From contig JAEWRI010000046.1 in the NCBI GenBank assembly GCA_023460085.1, positions 210,464 through 274,463 of the forward strand: a stretch of 64,000 nucleotides of DNA, in the 5' to 3' direction. Position 1 is the stretch's first letter, and each line of letters opens with the position of its first letter. Shown here piece after piece: positions 25,311-34,387 of this stretch. The notes under the pieces are model-generated. The model was not told the DNA's origin. It saw nothing but the letters and a program-made list of their open reading frames with translations, and did not search any database. The stretch comes from Bacillota bacterium (GTDB taxonomy: Bacteria > Bacillota > Clostridia > Christensenellales > SZUA-584). A program made the translations under genes and the position numbers.

Positions 25311-26702
25311 TTACGCCTGCTCCTCCATGATGTCCTTCAGCAGCCGGATACCCTTTTCGATCTCCTCCGGTTCCAGATGCCCGTATCCCAGCAGCAGCTT
25401 ATCCTCATGAGCCCCTTTCCGGATGCAATGGTACTCCACCGGAACGACGCGCATTCCCCTTGCCAGACAGCGCTGCGCGAACGCGTCGTCAAACCGCCTC
25501 CCGCGAAACGCCACGCAAAGATGCAGCCCCGCCGCGTCGCCCCACGGCTCGAACCCGTCGCCAAACGCTGCCGACAAGCTTTTCAGCAGCGCCTCCCTGC
25601 GCAGCCCGTAGACACGGCGCATGCCGTGCACATGCCTGTCGAACCGGCGGGTGCGCAGCAGCTCCGCCAGCGCCGCCTGCTCCCAGGGCGGATTCTGCAC
25701 GTCGGTATGCGTGCGCAGCGCGCCCCAGCGCTCCCGCAGCGTGCGCGGCAATATCACAAAGCCAATGCGCAACGCCGGGAACAGTGTTTTGCTGAACGTA
25801 CCGACATAGATGACGCGCTGCGTGTCCATGGTATACAGCGGTGCAACGGGCTCTCCGCCGAAACGGAATTCGCTGTCATAGTCGTCCTCGATAACGAAGC
25901 AGCCGCATTCCTGCGCAACGCGCAGAAGCGCCGTACGCCGACCCGCCGGGAGTATGCCGCCCAGCGGGAACTGGTGCGAAGGCGTAACATAAATGGCGGA
26001 GAGTTCCTGCCTGGCCAAAAGCTCCGTGCGGATGCCATGCCTGTCCACCGCCGCCGGGATTGCCTCGTACCCGCGTTCCAGAAACGTTTGCAGCATGCCC
26101 GTATGACATGGATCCTCCACGAGGATTTTGGCCCCCGGCGTATAAAGCAGATCGCTGACCACGTGCAGGCCCTGCGTCGCGCCCGCGCAGATGCAGATGT
26201 CTTCCGGATGGGCCGATATGCCCCGGCTTCTGTACAGCCAGGCGGATATCTCGGCACGCAGCTCGTACAACCCATGCGGGCCGGTATACCCCATCTGCTC
26301 TGTACTCAGTTCTCGGGCCGCGCCAGCCAGCGCCTGCGCAAAGGCAAACCGGGGAAAGTGCCGCAAGTTCGGCTGCCCCGTCCGGAAATCTGCCTCGACC
26401 CAAGTCAGCACCTCATCGTGCGTCGAAGAAAGCGGGGGGTCCTCGGTGCGGCGAAGGCACAGGCCCGGTGCCACGCGCGTCGCCGCGCCCGTCTGACTCC
26501 GCGCGAACCCTTCCGCAATCAGCATATCGTACGCTTCGCAAACCGTATTGCGCGACACCGCCAGCTGCCTTGCCATCTCGCGCGTGGAGGGCAGCGCCTC
26601 GCCCTCGGGCAGCCTTCCATCCATCATGCGCTCCTTCAGCGCCATATAGATCTGACGCCGCAGCGCCACCTCGCCGCCACGGTCCAACGCGATTCCCAGC
26701 AT
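25311..26702 (-). CDS. MocR-type GntR regulator with aminotransferase domain
   Basis: A 463-residue fusion. Residues 15-75 are a GntR winged helix (PSTREMARQLAVSRNTVCEA); residues 110-460 are a fold-type I aminotransferase domain with the PLP lysine in YVGTFSKTLFPALR. MocR regulators sense PLP or amino compounds and often control a divergent transporter or enzyme gene; here that is the EamA transporter. I prefer the ATG at 26702, five bases after GGAGG, over the upstream TTG. The intergenic region has a palindrome over the EamA -10 box. Confidence 0.9.
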   Translation of the reverse strand: MLGIALDRGGEVALRRQIYMALKERMMDGRLPEGEALPSTREMARQLAVSRNTVCEAYDMLIAEGFARSQTGAATRVAPGLCLRRTEDPPLSSTHDEVLTWVEADFRTGQPNLRHFPRFAFAQALAGAARELSTEQMGYTGPHGLYELRAEISAWLYRSRGISAHPEDICICAGATQGLHVVSDLLYTPGAKILVEDPCHTGMLQTFLERGYEAIPAAVDRHGIRTELLARQELSAIYVTPSHQFPLGGILPAGRRTALLRVAQECGCFVIEDDYDSEFRFGGEPVAPLYTMDTQRVIYVGTFSKTLFPALRIGFVILPRTLRERWGALRTHTDVQNPPWEQAALAELLRTRRFDRHVHGMRRVYGLRREALLKSLSAAFGDGFEPWGDAAGLHLCVAFRGRRFDDAFAQRCLARGMRVVPVEYHCIRKGAHEDKLLLGYGHLEPEEIEKGIRLLKDIMEEQA

Positions 26703-26765
26703 ATATCCTCCAACCGGACTGCTCAATTCAATCTATATCCGGTTCTTTACCATACCAGTTCGATC

Positions 26766-26779
26766 GGTATAATAATACC
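26766..26779. promoter_or_regulatory. Palindrome over the -10 box, candidate MocR operator
   Basis: GGTAT, four bases, ATACC; it contains TATAAT (26768-26773) of the transporter promoter. A further ACCATACC lies about 20 bases upstream, so two half-sites may exist. The position between divergent mocR-type and transporter genes supports an operator role. Confidence 0.5.
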
Positions 26780-26786
26780 ACAATGG

Positions 26787-27743
26787 ATGAAACGGAGAAG
26801 CATTTTGAAAAAACTCGGCGGATATTTATATCTGACATGCGCGTTTGTGCTGGCAGGAAGCTCTGTTATTTCCGCAAGGCTGGTGTCCCAACGGGTTGGA
26901 ACGTTTACCATCACGGCAGTCAGCCTGCTGCTCGCGCTGCTTTTGCTGCTGCCGCTTTCCCGAAACAAGCTGGCTTCAGCCATTCGCCGCATGTCCTTGA
27001 AGGACTGGGCTCACGCCGCGCTGCAGGCGCTGTTTGGCATTGTGGTATTCCGTCTGCTGCTGCTTCAGGGGCTGTTACACACCAGCACGTCCGAGGCTGG
27101 CGTACTGACGGGGGCAACGCCCGCCGTCACGGCAATGCTCGCGTGGATATGCCTCAGGGAGCCGGTGCGCCTTAAAAATGTCATCGGCATCGTCAGCACG
27201 GCGGCAGGCATCGCGCTCATTCAGGGTCTGCTGACGCAGTCGTTTTCGGCTGCGCATCTTGCCGGGAATCTGCTCGTGCTGGGCGCGGCAGTCAGCGAAT
27301 CGGTGTTTAACGTGCTTTCACGCAAAGCCGCAGTTCGGTCCGATCAGGACAAGGCGTTTGATCCGCTCACGCAGACCACGCTGGTCACCGCCATCGCGCT
27401 GGCATTCAGTCTGCCGCTTGCGCTGACGGAACAACCCGCCGCAGCGCTTGCCGGGCTGGATATGGCGGGATGGCTCGCGCTGCTGTGGTATGGCTGGTTC
27501 GTCACCGCCCTCGCGTTTATCTGCTGGTACGCCGGAATCAAACGGTGCCCGGCAAACATCGCCGCCGCTTTCACCGGGCTGATGCCCTTTACCGCCATGC
27601 TGCTGTCCGCGACGATGCTGCACGAGGCCATAGCGTGGTTCCAGTGGGCAGGCGCTGCGCTGGTCGTGCTGGGCATGGCGCTGATAGGCCTGAACAGCGC
27701 ACCGCGGCGCGTTCCTGCCCGCGCTCCCGCAGAGCCCTGTTAA
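26787..27743 (+). CDS. EamA/DMT-family transporter
   Basis: A 318-residue inner-membrane exporter with ten hydrophobic segments in two EamA repeats (ALLLLLPLSRNKLA to FGIVVFRLLLLQGLL, and WLALLWYGWFVTALAFICWY to ALVVLGMALIGLNS). DMT exporters move amino acids, nucleotides or other metabolites. Start choice is uncertain: the ATG at 26787 has no ribosome binding site, whereas the TTG at 26805 (312 residues) is preceded by GGAGAAG at good distance. It is divergent from the MocR gene and is probably its target. Confidence 0.87.
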   Translation: MKRRSILKKLGGYLYLTCAFVLAGSSVISARLVSQRVGTFTITAVSLLLALLLLLPLSRNKLASAIRRMSLKDWAHAALQALFGIVVFRLLLLQGLLHTSTSEAGVLTGATPAVTAMLAWICLREPVRLKNVIGIVSTAAGIALIQGLLTQSFSAAHLAGNLLVLGAAVSESVFNVLSRKAAVRSDQDKAFDPLTQTTLVTAIALAFSLPLALTEQPAAALAGLDMAGWLALLWYGWFVTALAFICWYAGIKRCPANIAAAFTGLMPFTAMLLSATMLHEAIAWFQWAGAALVVLGMALIGLNSAPRRVPARAPAEPC

Positions 27744-27755
27744 CCGCGATCCGTG

Positions 27756-28451
27756 TTACAGCTTCAGCGCCGCCGCCTCGGCTTCGTGACCATACGGTAC
27801 TGGGATCTCCACCCATTGCCGGATGTCCGTGCCCACCCGCCCGGCCCGATATCGGTAACGCACGCGCAGCATCGCCATGCCTCCGTTTTTAGCTGGCGCA
27901 AAATGCGCCTGTTCCGCCGTCAGCGCCACCCGATCGTTGATGCCGGGATACCGATTGGCCACCAGCAGGCTGCTTCTTCCGAGGATTGATTCACAGGGAG
28001 TGCGGCGCACGGTATGCACTGCAACCGCGGGAGCAATCAAAACGCTGAGCCATGGCAATACAACACACGCGGCGGCCGCACCCGTCAGCGCAGGAGAGAC
28101 AGCCCCCTCCTCCGCCGAGATGGCGATGAAGAACGCGAATAAAACAGCACAAGCAACACTGAAGAACAGGGACAGCCGCACGCTTCGCCCGCGTACTTCA
28201 CGCCTGGCCACCGCCGAAATCGCATGCACCTCCGCAGCGCTGTACTCGAAGCGCAGCAGCGTATCCTGCCTATCCGCAATCTGCCTTCTGCGGCGCGCGC
28301 GTACCGCGATTGCAGGAGCCAGCGCAAGGCCAAGCAAAGCACCCGCCGCGCCCGCGCCCAATAACGGCTCATTCCCCGATACACCGCCCATCACTGCCGC
28401 CGCGGCAAAAACCGCTTCCGCCGCCGCCCATATCAACCAGGCTACTGACAT
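27756..28451 (-). CDS. Hypothetical membrane protein, four helices
   Basis: A 231-residue protein with two helix pairs (about 4-50 and 90-145), a cytoplasmic segment rich in arginine between them, and a soluble C-terminal part of about 80 residues (SILGRSSLLVANRYPGINDR to the end). AGGAGG stands five bases before the ATG at 28451. It is likely cotranscribed with the upstream histidine kinase gene, 33 bases away. I do not recognise the family; it could be a signalling partner or an unrelated envelope protein. Confidence 0.72.
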   Translation of the reverse strand: MSVAWLIWAAAEAVFAAAAVMGGVSGNEPLLGAGAAGALLGLALAPAIAVRARRRRQIADRQDTLLRFEYSAAEVHAISAVARREVRGRSVRLSLFFSVACAVLFAFFIAISAEEGAVSPALTGAAAACVVLPWLSVLIAPAVAVHTVRRTPCESILGRSSLLVANRYPGINDRVALTAEQAHFAPAKNGGMAMLRVRYRYRAGRVGTDIRQWVEIPVPYGHEAEAAALKL

Positions 28452-28484
28452 CAACGCCTCCTGATGCTCTTTTTATGTCTCCGT

Positions 28485-30560
28485 TTACAACTGCCAGCCG
28501 TTATCCACCGGCAGTGTCAGTATGAAGCGCGAATAGCGGCCTTCCTCCGATTCCACCTCGATGCGTCCGTGGTGATCCTTCACAATTCCGAAGCTGATGG
28601 AGAGCCCCAGGCCAGTGCCCTTGTCCTTGGGCTTGGTAGAGAAGAACGGCTCGAATATCCGCTCCCGAATGCGCTCCGATATGCCCATGCCGCCGTCCTC
28701 CACGGTAAGGCGCAGCCACCGGCGATCCTCGGCTTCCAGTGCGCTGCATCTGACGCGAATCACCTTGTTGTCGTCATAATCGGGGTACTTCTCGTTCAGC
28801 GAGTCGCGCGCGTTGGTCAGAAGATTCATGAGCACCTGCTGTATCTGCTGGCTGCGGCATTTGATCTCCGGCAGCCCCTCGTCGATTTGAATATCGAGAT
28901 GAATTTGGTCTTTCTTTATAATGGTCTTAATCAGAGACACCGTCTGCCCGATGATATCGTATATGCTGGCGTAGCTGTGCGTCTGCTTCTCCTGCCGCGA
29001 GAATTGCAGCAGATTTTTGACGATGGTTGCAATACGCTCCGTCTCCTCAATAATAGAGTGCGCATATTCCGCCGTGGGAGACGCCTTCTCCAGGTCCTCG
29101 CAGATAAGCTCCGCATAGTTCATAATACCACTCAGGGGATTGTTGATCTCGTGCGCGACACCGCCTGCCAGCGTACCGATGGCCTCCAGCTTTTGCTGCT
29201 GACGCTGGTACGCTTCCATTTCCAGCCGGATGCTCTCCACCCGCTTGCGTTCCGTAATGTCCCGCGAGAAAACTACCGCACTGTCCTTATTGTTGTACCG
29301 GATAGAAATTGCCGAAACATCCACGGGTACGGGCGTACCGTCCAGCCGGACAAATACTTCCTCGTTGACGGGTACGAAGGGTGCTCCGCCGCGCAGCTGC
29401 GCTATCCGCTCCGCGATAATATCGTGGTAGTTGGGATGGAACCGAGACATTACCGGCATTCCAATCAGCTCATTCGCTGTCTGCGCGCCGAAGAGCTGTA
29501 TCGCGGCTTGATTGACAAACACAAACCGCTGGTCGGTTTCGATAAATATGGCTTCGGGTGCGGCCTCCACAAGCTGCCGGAAACGGATCTCGCTCTCGGC
29601 AAGCGCACGCGCCGACGCGACGCGCTCCGAAACATCATGAACGATGGAATAGAGCAGCGTCTGCTGATTAACCGTAATGGGACCGCTGTATACCTCAACA
29701 TCGGCAACTTCGCCGGACGCCTTATGATGCCGGAATTCAAAAAAGCTGCGCTCCTCGCTGACTGCGCTGGCCATTTCCGCCAGTACCTCGTTGTGAGACA
29801 ACGTATTGATCTCCGATATGTTTTTTGACTTGAACTCCTCGCTGGCCCAGCCGTAGTACCGGCAGGCCGCCGGATTCACCTCCACAATGGTTCCATCCTC
29901 CGGGCGGATCAGCATCATCACCGCGCGATTGTTATGAAAAAGGCTTTTATACCGGTCTTCCGCCTCGGCAAGTCGCACAAGTTCTTCGTTTCGCTCTTTC
30001 TGGCGCAGGAGTACAAGCCCCAGAAGCACAGTCACCACCGGATAGATGATGATTACGGGCAGTGCGATGCTTTGCAATACATACACGGGGTCAGGCATCA
30101 GCAGCATACACAACAGCATTGCCGCATGCACACACAAGCCCAGCAGATACAACGACAGCCAGCGGCGTTTGACAGGCCTTCTATCCAGCATGTACCGCCA
30201 TAGCAGCCCGATAAGCACCGCAGACAAGATCACCGATACGCCGCCCAGCGTGCCCGCGCCGCCCACCGCAAATATACGATAGAGCATTGCGATTGCGCCC
30301 GCGATTGCCGCGGGTATGGGGCCGTAAGCCAGCGCCGCCACGCTGAGCAATATGGAACGTGTGTCGAATATGATCCCTTCCGCCAGTTCTGCCGGAAAGG
30401 CGATGACGAGTATACCGATGCCCCCGATGAGTATGCCTCTGAGCAACGGAGACACACGTTTCATTTTGTCAGGAATAAAGTAACTGATCTCGTAAACGAG
30501 CCCCAGTGCCAACAGCAGCGATGCGTTATACACCAGTTGAAGTACCAGTTTACTGTCCAT
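28485..30560 (-). CDS. PAS-containing membrane sensor histidine kinase
   Basis: A 691-residue kinase. Residues 5-185 form a 5TM-LYT type sensor (six hydrophobic stretches, GSVILSAVLIGLL-like segments). PAS domains lie at about 205-310 and 325-435. The phospho-acceptor is H470 in GVAHEINNPLSGIMNYAEL, and the ATPase domain shows NLLTNARDSL and GTGLGLSISFGI. The NtrB/Kin-type H-box suggests a two-component or phosphorelay role. No response regulator gene is adjacent; the membrane protein gene downstream is the only partner. A promoter lies at 30628-30656. Confidence 0.9.
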   Translation of the reverse strand: MDSKLVLQLVYNASLLLALGLVYEISYFIPDKMKRVSPLLRGILIGGIGILVIAFPAELAEGIIFDTRSILLSVAALAYGPIPAAIAGAIAMLYRIFAVGGAGTLGGVSVILSAVLIGLLWRYMLDRRPVKRRWLSLYLLGLCVHAAMLLCMLLMPDPVYVLQSIALPVIIIYPVVTVLLGLVLLRQKERNEELVRLAEAEDRYKSLFHNNRAVMMLIRPEDGTIVEVNPAACRYYGWASEEFKSKNISEINTLSHNEVLAEMASAVSEERSFFEFRHHKASGEVADVEVYSGPITVNQQTLLYSIVHDVSERVASARALAESEIRFRQLVEAAPEAIFIETDQRFVFVNQAAIQLFGAQTANELIGMPVMSRFHPNYHDIIAERIAQLRGGAPFVPVNEEVFVRLDGTPVPVDVSAISIRYNNKDSAVVFSRDITERKRVESIRLEMEAYQRQQQKLEAIGTLAGGVAHEINNPLSGIMNYAELICEDLEKASPTAEYAHSIIEETERIATIVKNLLQFSRQEKQTHSYASIYDIIGQTVSLIKTIIKKDQIHLDIQIDEGLPEIKCRSQQIQQVLMNLLTNARDSLNEKYPDYDDNKVIRVRCSALEAEDRRWLRLTVEDGGMGISERIRERIFEPFFSTKPKDKGTGLGLSISFGIVKDHHGRIEVESEEGRYSRFILTLPVDNGWQL

Positions 30561-30627
30561 TCAATGCCCCCATCCATTCGATATGAATTTACGCATTATC
30601 CGTGTTGCTGATATCTTTAATAAAAGT

Positions 30628-30656
30628 ATTTTACATTGTCCTGGATGCGCTGGCAA
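30628..30656 (-). promoter_or_regulatory. Promoter of the histidine kinase gene
   Basis: On the minus strand TTGCCA (30656-30651), 17 bases, TAAAAT (30633-30628). A 5' leader of about 60 bases separates it from the kinase start. Confidence 0.5.
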
Positions 30657-30669
30657 GCCTCTGGTAAGC

Positions 30670-31281
30670 TCATCGTTCCGCGTTTCGCTTCTTTATTGCC
30701 TCGTACGCGCCCAGCTTATAAAAATCAACCCATTCCTCTATTTCTTCGGGCGGATACGCCTCCAGCGCAGTGAGCACCTCGCGCGCGAACTCGAGATAAG
30801 CCGTGCCGTTTGCGGTAACTACGCCGCCGTCACAGACGGCCTGTTCACATACGTACTCTGCTTCGTTCGTATATGCTTCGCCCGCGGCCTCTTTCAGAGA
30901 CACCAGACGGTTGCTTGTGTGGCGCACCGCGTTGAGAAAGCCATGCATGCCAAGAAAAACGGACGCGTCGCAAATACCGCCCACCAGCGCACCATTGGCC
31001 TGCGCGCGCCGCACGAATTCCGCCACAGGCGCGGCCTCGGGCTTGCGCCACGAATACCCGCCGATGAGCAGCACCGCCGCACACTCCTCCGGGGCGGACG
31101 CGAGGTCGTAATCCGGCAGCACGGTAAAGCCGCCGATGGATTTTACCGGCTCTCTGGTCAGCGATACCGTCTTCACGGCATACTTCGGTTCTCCCTCATC
31201 CGGATCGCTCAACGCCGCCGCGATGTGCGCGGCCTCCCAGTCGGCATACCTGTCCAGTATGACAAACAGCACTTCCCTCAT
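30670..31281 (-). CDS. DJ-1/PfpI-family protein
   Basis: A 203-residue protein of the glutamine-amidotransferase-like fold. The nucleophile elbow is VGGICDASVFLG with C104, and a glutamate is near residue 16 (ADWEAAH). The fold holds glyoxalases, chaperones and PfpI-type hydrolases; this subgroup (YdeA-like) has no settled activity. I chose the ATG at 31281, preceded by GAAGGAG, rather than the codon 48 bases upstream. The gene is monocistronic as far as I can see. Confidence 0.85.
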   Translation of the reverse strand: MREVLFVILDRYADWEAAHIAAALSDPDEGEPKYAVKTVSLTREPVKSIGGFTVLPDYDLASAPEECAAVLLIGGYSWRKPEAAPVAEFVRRAQANGALVGGICDASVFLGMHGFLNAVRHTSNRLVSLKEAAGEAYTNEAEYVCEQAVCDGGVVTANGTAYLEFAREVLTALEAYPPEEIEEWVDFYKLGAYEAIKKRNAER

Positions 31282-31477
31282 ATGAGACACTCCTTCAATA
31301 GAACAGTTTTCAAGTCTATTTTGTTTCATAAACTCTTTATTTTTTTAATGCGGTGCCATTTTATTCGTCTCGTTATGTAATCGATTACCATTATACCCGT
31401 GATTTTACAAAATAATTTCTCATGGATTTCCTCCACAGCCGTGAACAATATATTCATGTGGCGCTTCTCGAATCGCG

Positions 31478-34387
31478 CTACGCCTCCTGCGCCGTCACGC
31501 CGGGGCCGGACAGCGTACTTCGCCCGCCGGTGCGTTTGGTGACTACTACCTGTGCGCCGATGCTCTCCTTCATTGCCTCCACGTGCGATATGACGCCCAC
31601 CAGCTTGCCCTCGCGCGCGCTCAGCGCGGACAACGTCTGCAAGGCGGCTTCCAGAAAATCTTCATCCAGCGATGCGAAGCCCTCGTCGATGAACAGCGAG
31701 TCAATGCGCGACCGGCCCGAGGACATCTCGGAAAGGCCCAGCGCCAGCGCCAGTGAAACGACGAAGCTTTCTCCGCCCGAGAGGTTCGATACGGGCCGCT
31801 TCAACCCCGCCTGATAGGTGTCGATGACCGCCATCTCCAGCGGCTTCGCGCCGCCCTCCGTCTCCCGCACGAGTATGTATCGATCCGTCATGCGACCGAG
31901 GCTCACGTTGGCGTAGCGCAGCAGCGCGTCGAACGTGATACCCTGCACCATGCGCGAAAACTTGGAGCCATCCCGGCTGCCGATGGCGAGGTTGAGCTGC
32001 GCCCACTTCTCGTATCGCTGCTTCTGCGCACGCTCGGCGGTTTTAAGCTCCTGCAGCGCCTTGCGATTTTGCGCCGCCTCCTTCAGCCGCTGCGTCAGCA
32101 GCGCGCGCTTCTCTGTCCCATCAGAAAGCAGCGCGTCCAGCGCATCCGCCAGCGCGGAGATGAGCCCCGGCTCCGGCGTTTCTCCCAGCGCCGCCCCGGC
32201 GCGCGCAAACGTTTCGCTCACTTCGTCGGCTTCCTCCGGCGCTTTCAGCTCCGCGATCTGCGTTTTTGCCTGCGCATAGGAAGCTGCCGCCGCCGAATTC
32301 TCTTTTTCCAGCGCGGTCTTCGTCCGCTCGACGTCGCGCGCGTTTTGCCCCAGCGCATTCGCGGCCTGCTCCTTCTCCGTGCGCCGCTGCTCCGCTTTTT
32401 GCTGCGCATCCTGTACGGATTTGACCGCCGCCGCTTCCTCCGTGTCGGCGTCCTTGCTGCCAAATAGCGCCGTGCGCTGCGCTGCCAGCGTGTCACATTC
32501 CGTCTGCGCCGCAGCATGCTCGCATTTCCGCTTTTCCATCTGCGCCTGTGCTTCGGCGATGCGCTGCTTATACCCGGCCACTGCCTGCACATCGCGTTCC
32601 ACCGCGCTGAGCCGCGCTGCAATCTTCGCCGCCTCATCCGCTGCCATACCCTGCCGCTTCAGCAACGCGGGATATGCCGCGATACGCCTGTCGGCGTCCT
32701 GCAGTGCCGCGTGAAGCGCCTCCTGCGTGCCGGAGGGCATTTCACCGCCCAGTGCCTCCATCCGCTGTGCCACATCGTTTTCCATCTCGCGGATGCGCTT
32801 CTGAGCATCCGCGAGCCGCTGCGCGCCCTGCGCAAGCTCCCGCTCCACGCGCCGCAGTGCGGCATCCGCCTGCGCGCGCAGTGCCTCCGCTTCCGACAGG
32901 AAGTCCTTCCCGTCCCCGCGCTCCGCGAAGGGATGCTGCGTCGCGCCGCACAGCGGGCAGGGCTGCCCCTCCGTCAGTTTGCGGCGCTCATCGCCAAAGC
33001 GCTGCTCCAACAGCGCATATTCGTACCGCTGTGCTGCGATATCCGCTTCCGCTTTGGTCTTCCGCAACTGCTCCGTTCGTGCGGCCTGCGCCAGCTGCTC
33101 CTCCGCACCGTCCTGCTTTGCCTTGCCCAGTGCGGCAACCGTCTCTGTCAGCGCCACCGCTGCGCGCAGCGTATCGGCGCGAGCCCGCCATTGCGTTTCG
33201 TCTCGATCCTCCAGCAGTGCGCTTACTTCGCCCCGGAGCTCCTGCTGCTGCGCCGCGTTGGCATCCATCTCCGCCTGCACGCCCGCGCGCAGCAATGCCG
33301 ACGCGTCCTCCGTCTCATACATTGCCTTCAGCTGCTCTTTGGATGCGTCCGGCACATAGTTCATAAACACCGCGAGTATGCGTCTTTTCTGCTCCCTCAC
33401 GGCATCGTCCTGATCTTGGATGGCGGCCTCCAGCCGCGCGCACTCCTTTTTCTGCCCCTCCACGCGAATATCCAGCGCACGCACTGCGGTCAGTGTGGGG
33501 CGCAGCACCTCCAATGCCTCCTGCGCCGCAGCCGCGGCCTGCTGTGCCGCTTGCAACTGCGCACCGGCTTCATCCAGCGCTTTTTGAAGCGCGGGTGTCT
33601 CTGCGCCATACTGCGCCAGCGCCGCTCGCTGCTCCGCCGCGCGGGACAGCGCGCCTCCGCATTGCCGAAGGGTCTCCCGCAGCGCCGTCTGGCGCGGAAG
33701 CACGGCTTCCAGCCGGGCTTTCTCCTGCGCGTATGCCGTCTCCTGCGCCTGGTCCGGCACCGCAATCAGCTCCGACTGCATCCGGATTTTCGTCAGCGCA
33801 TCCTCCTCGCGCCGCGAGCGTTCGAACACCGCCGCGGAGATGCGCCGATAGATTTCCATATCCGTGACCTGCTCGAGAATCTCCGCGCGCTCGTTGGCAT
33901 TGGCCTTTAAAAATTCCGCAAAGCGGAACTGCGCAAGCAGTATGGAGCGCGTAAAGCGCGTGTAGTCGAGTCCGGTCAGCTCCACAATTTTGGCGTTCGC
34001 GCCGGTGATGCCCGAAACCACGGGCTGCACACCCTGCGCGGTGTACTCCACAATTTCGCGCTCCACCGGGCGGAAGGCGCCCTTGCTGTTGCGCCGGTGC
34101 GCCAGCGACGCCTTGTACCGCCTCCCGCGCGAAACAAACACCACCTCTGCACGACACGAATCCGCGCCTTTGCTCATCAGCTCGTTCTGCTCCGCGTTGA
34201 CGCGCGATATGCGCGGCGTCTCACCGTACAACGCAAGGCATATAGCATCCAGCACGGTGGTTTTGCCCGCGCCCGACGGTCCCACGATGGCAAAAAGCCC
34301 GCCCGAATAACCGCTGTCCGTAAGGTCCACCTCGAAGCGGCCCATGAGCGAGTTCAGATTCTCAATCACAACCTTCTCTATACGCAT
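31478..34387 (-). CDS. sbcC: Exonuclease subunit SbcC (Rad50-like)
   Basis: A 969-residue SMC-like ATPase. Walker A is IVGPSGAGKTTVLDAICLAL near residue 35; two long coiled-coil arms follow, meeting at a zinc hook (QPCPLCGATQHPF). The C-terminal half carries the ABC signature NLSGGESFVVSLALALGL and Walker B SLFIDEGFASLDED. With SbcD it opens hairpins and processes double-strand breaks and protein-blocked ends. Its start overlaps the sbcD stop by ten bases, so the two subunits are coupled. Length and motifs are complete. Confidence 0.95.
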   Translation of the reverse strand: MRIEKVVIENLNSLMGRFEVDLTDSGYSGGLFAIVGPSGAGKTTVLDAICLALYGETPRISRVNAEQNELMSKGADSCRAEVVFVSRGRRYKASLAHRRNSKGAFRPVEREIVEYTAQGVQPVVSGITGANAKIVELTGLDYTRFTRSILLAQFRFAEFLKANANERAEILEQVTDMEIYRRISAAVFERSRREEDALTKIRMQSELIAVPDQAQETAYAQEKARLEAVLPRQTALRETLRQCGGALSRAAEQRAALAQYGAETPALQKALDEAGAQLQAAQQAAAAAQEALEVLRPTLTAVRALDIRVEGQKKECARLEAAIQDQDDAVREQKRRILAVFMNYVPDASKEQLKAMYETEDASALLRAGVQAEMDANAAQQQELRGEVSALLEDRDETQWRARADTLRAAVALTETVAALGKAKQDGAEEQLAQAARTEQLRKTKAEADIAAQRYEYALLEQRFGDERRKLTEGQPCPLCGATQHPFAERGDGKDFLSEAEALRAQADAALRRVERELAQGAQRLADAQKRIREMENDVAQRMEALGGEMPSGTQEALHAALQDADRRIAAYPALLKRQGMAADEAAKIAARLSAVERDVQAVAGYKQRIAEAQAQMEKRKCEHAAAQTECDTLAAQRTALFGSKDADTEEAAAVKSVQDAQQKAEQRRTEKEQAANALGQNARDVERTKTALEKENSAAAASYAQAKTQIAELKAPEEADEVSETFARAGAALGETPEPGLISALADALDALLSDGTEKRALLTQRLKEAAQNRKALQELKTAERAQKQRYEKWAQLNLAIGSRDGSKFSRMVQGITFDALLRYANVSLGRMTDRYILVRETEGGAKPLEMAVIDTYQAGLKRPVSNLSGGESFVVSLALALGLSEMSSGRSRIDSLFIDEGFASLDEDFLEAALQTLSALSAREGKLVGVISHVEAMKESIGAQVVVTKRTGGRSTLSGPGVTAQEA

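Noticed and set aside
25062..26786. 5' half of a long plus-strand frame running into the transporter gene
   Set aside because: It is antisense to the amidase and MocR genes. Only the part from about 26787 is a real transporter.
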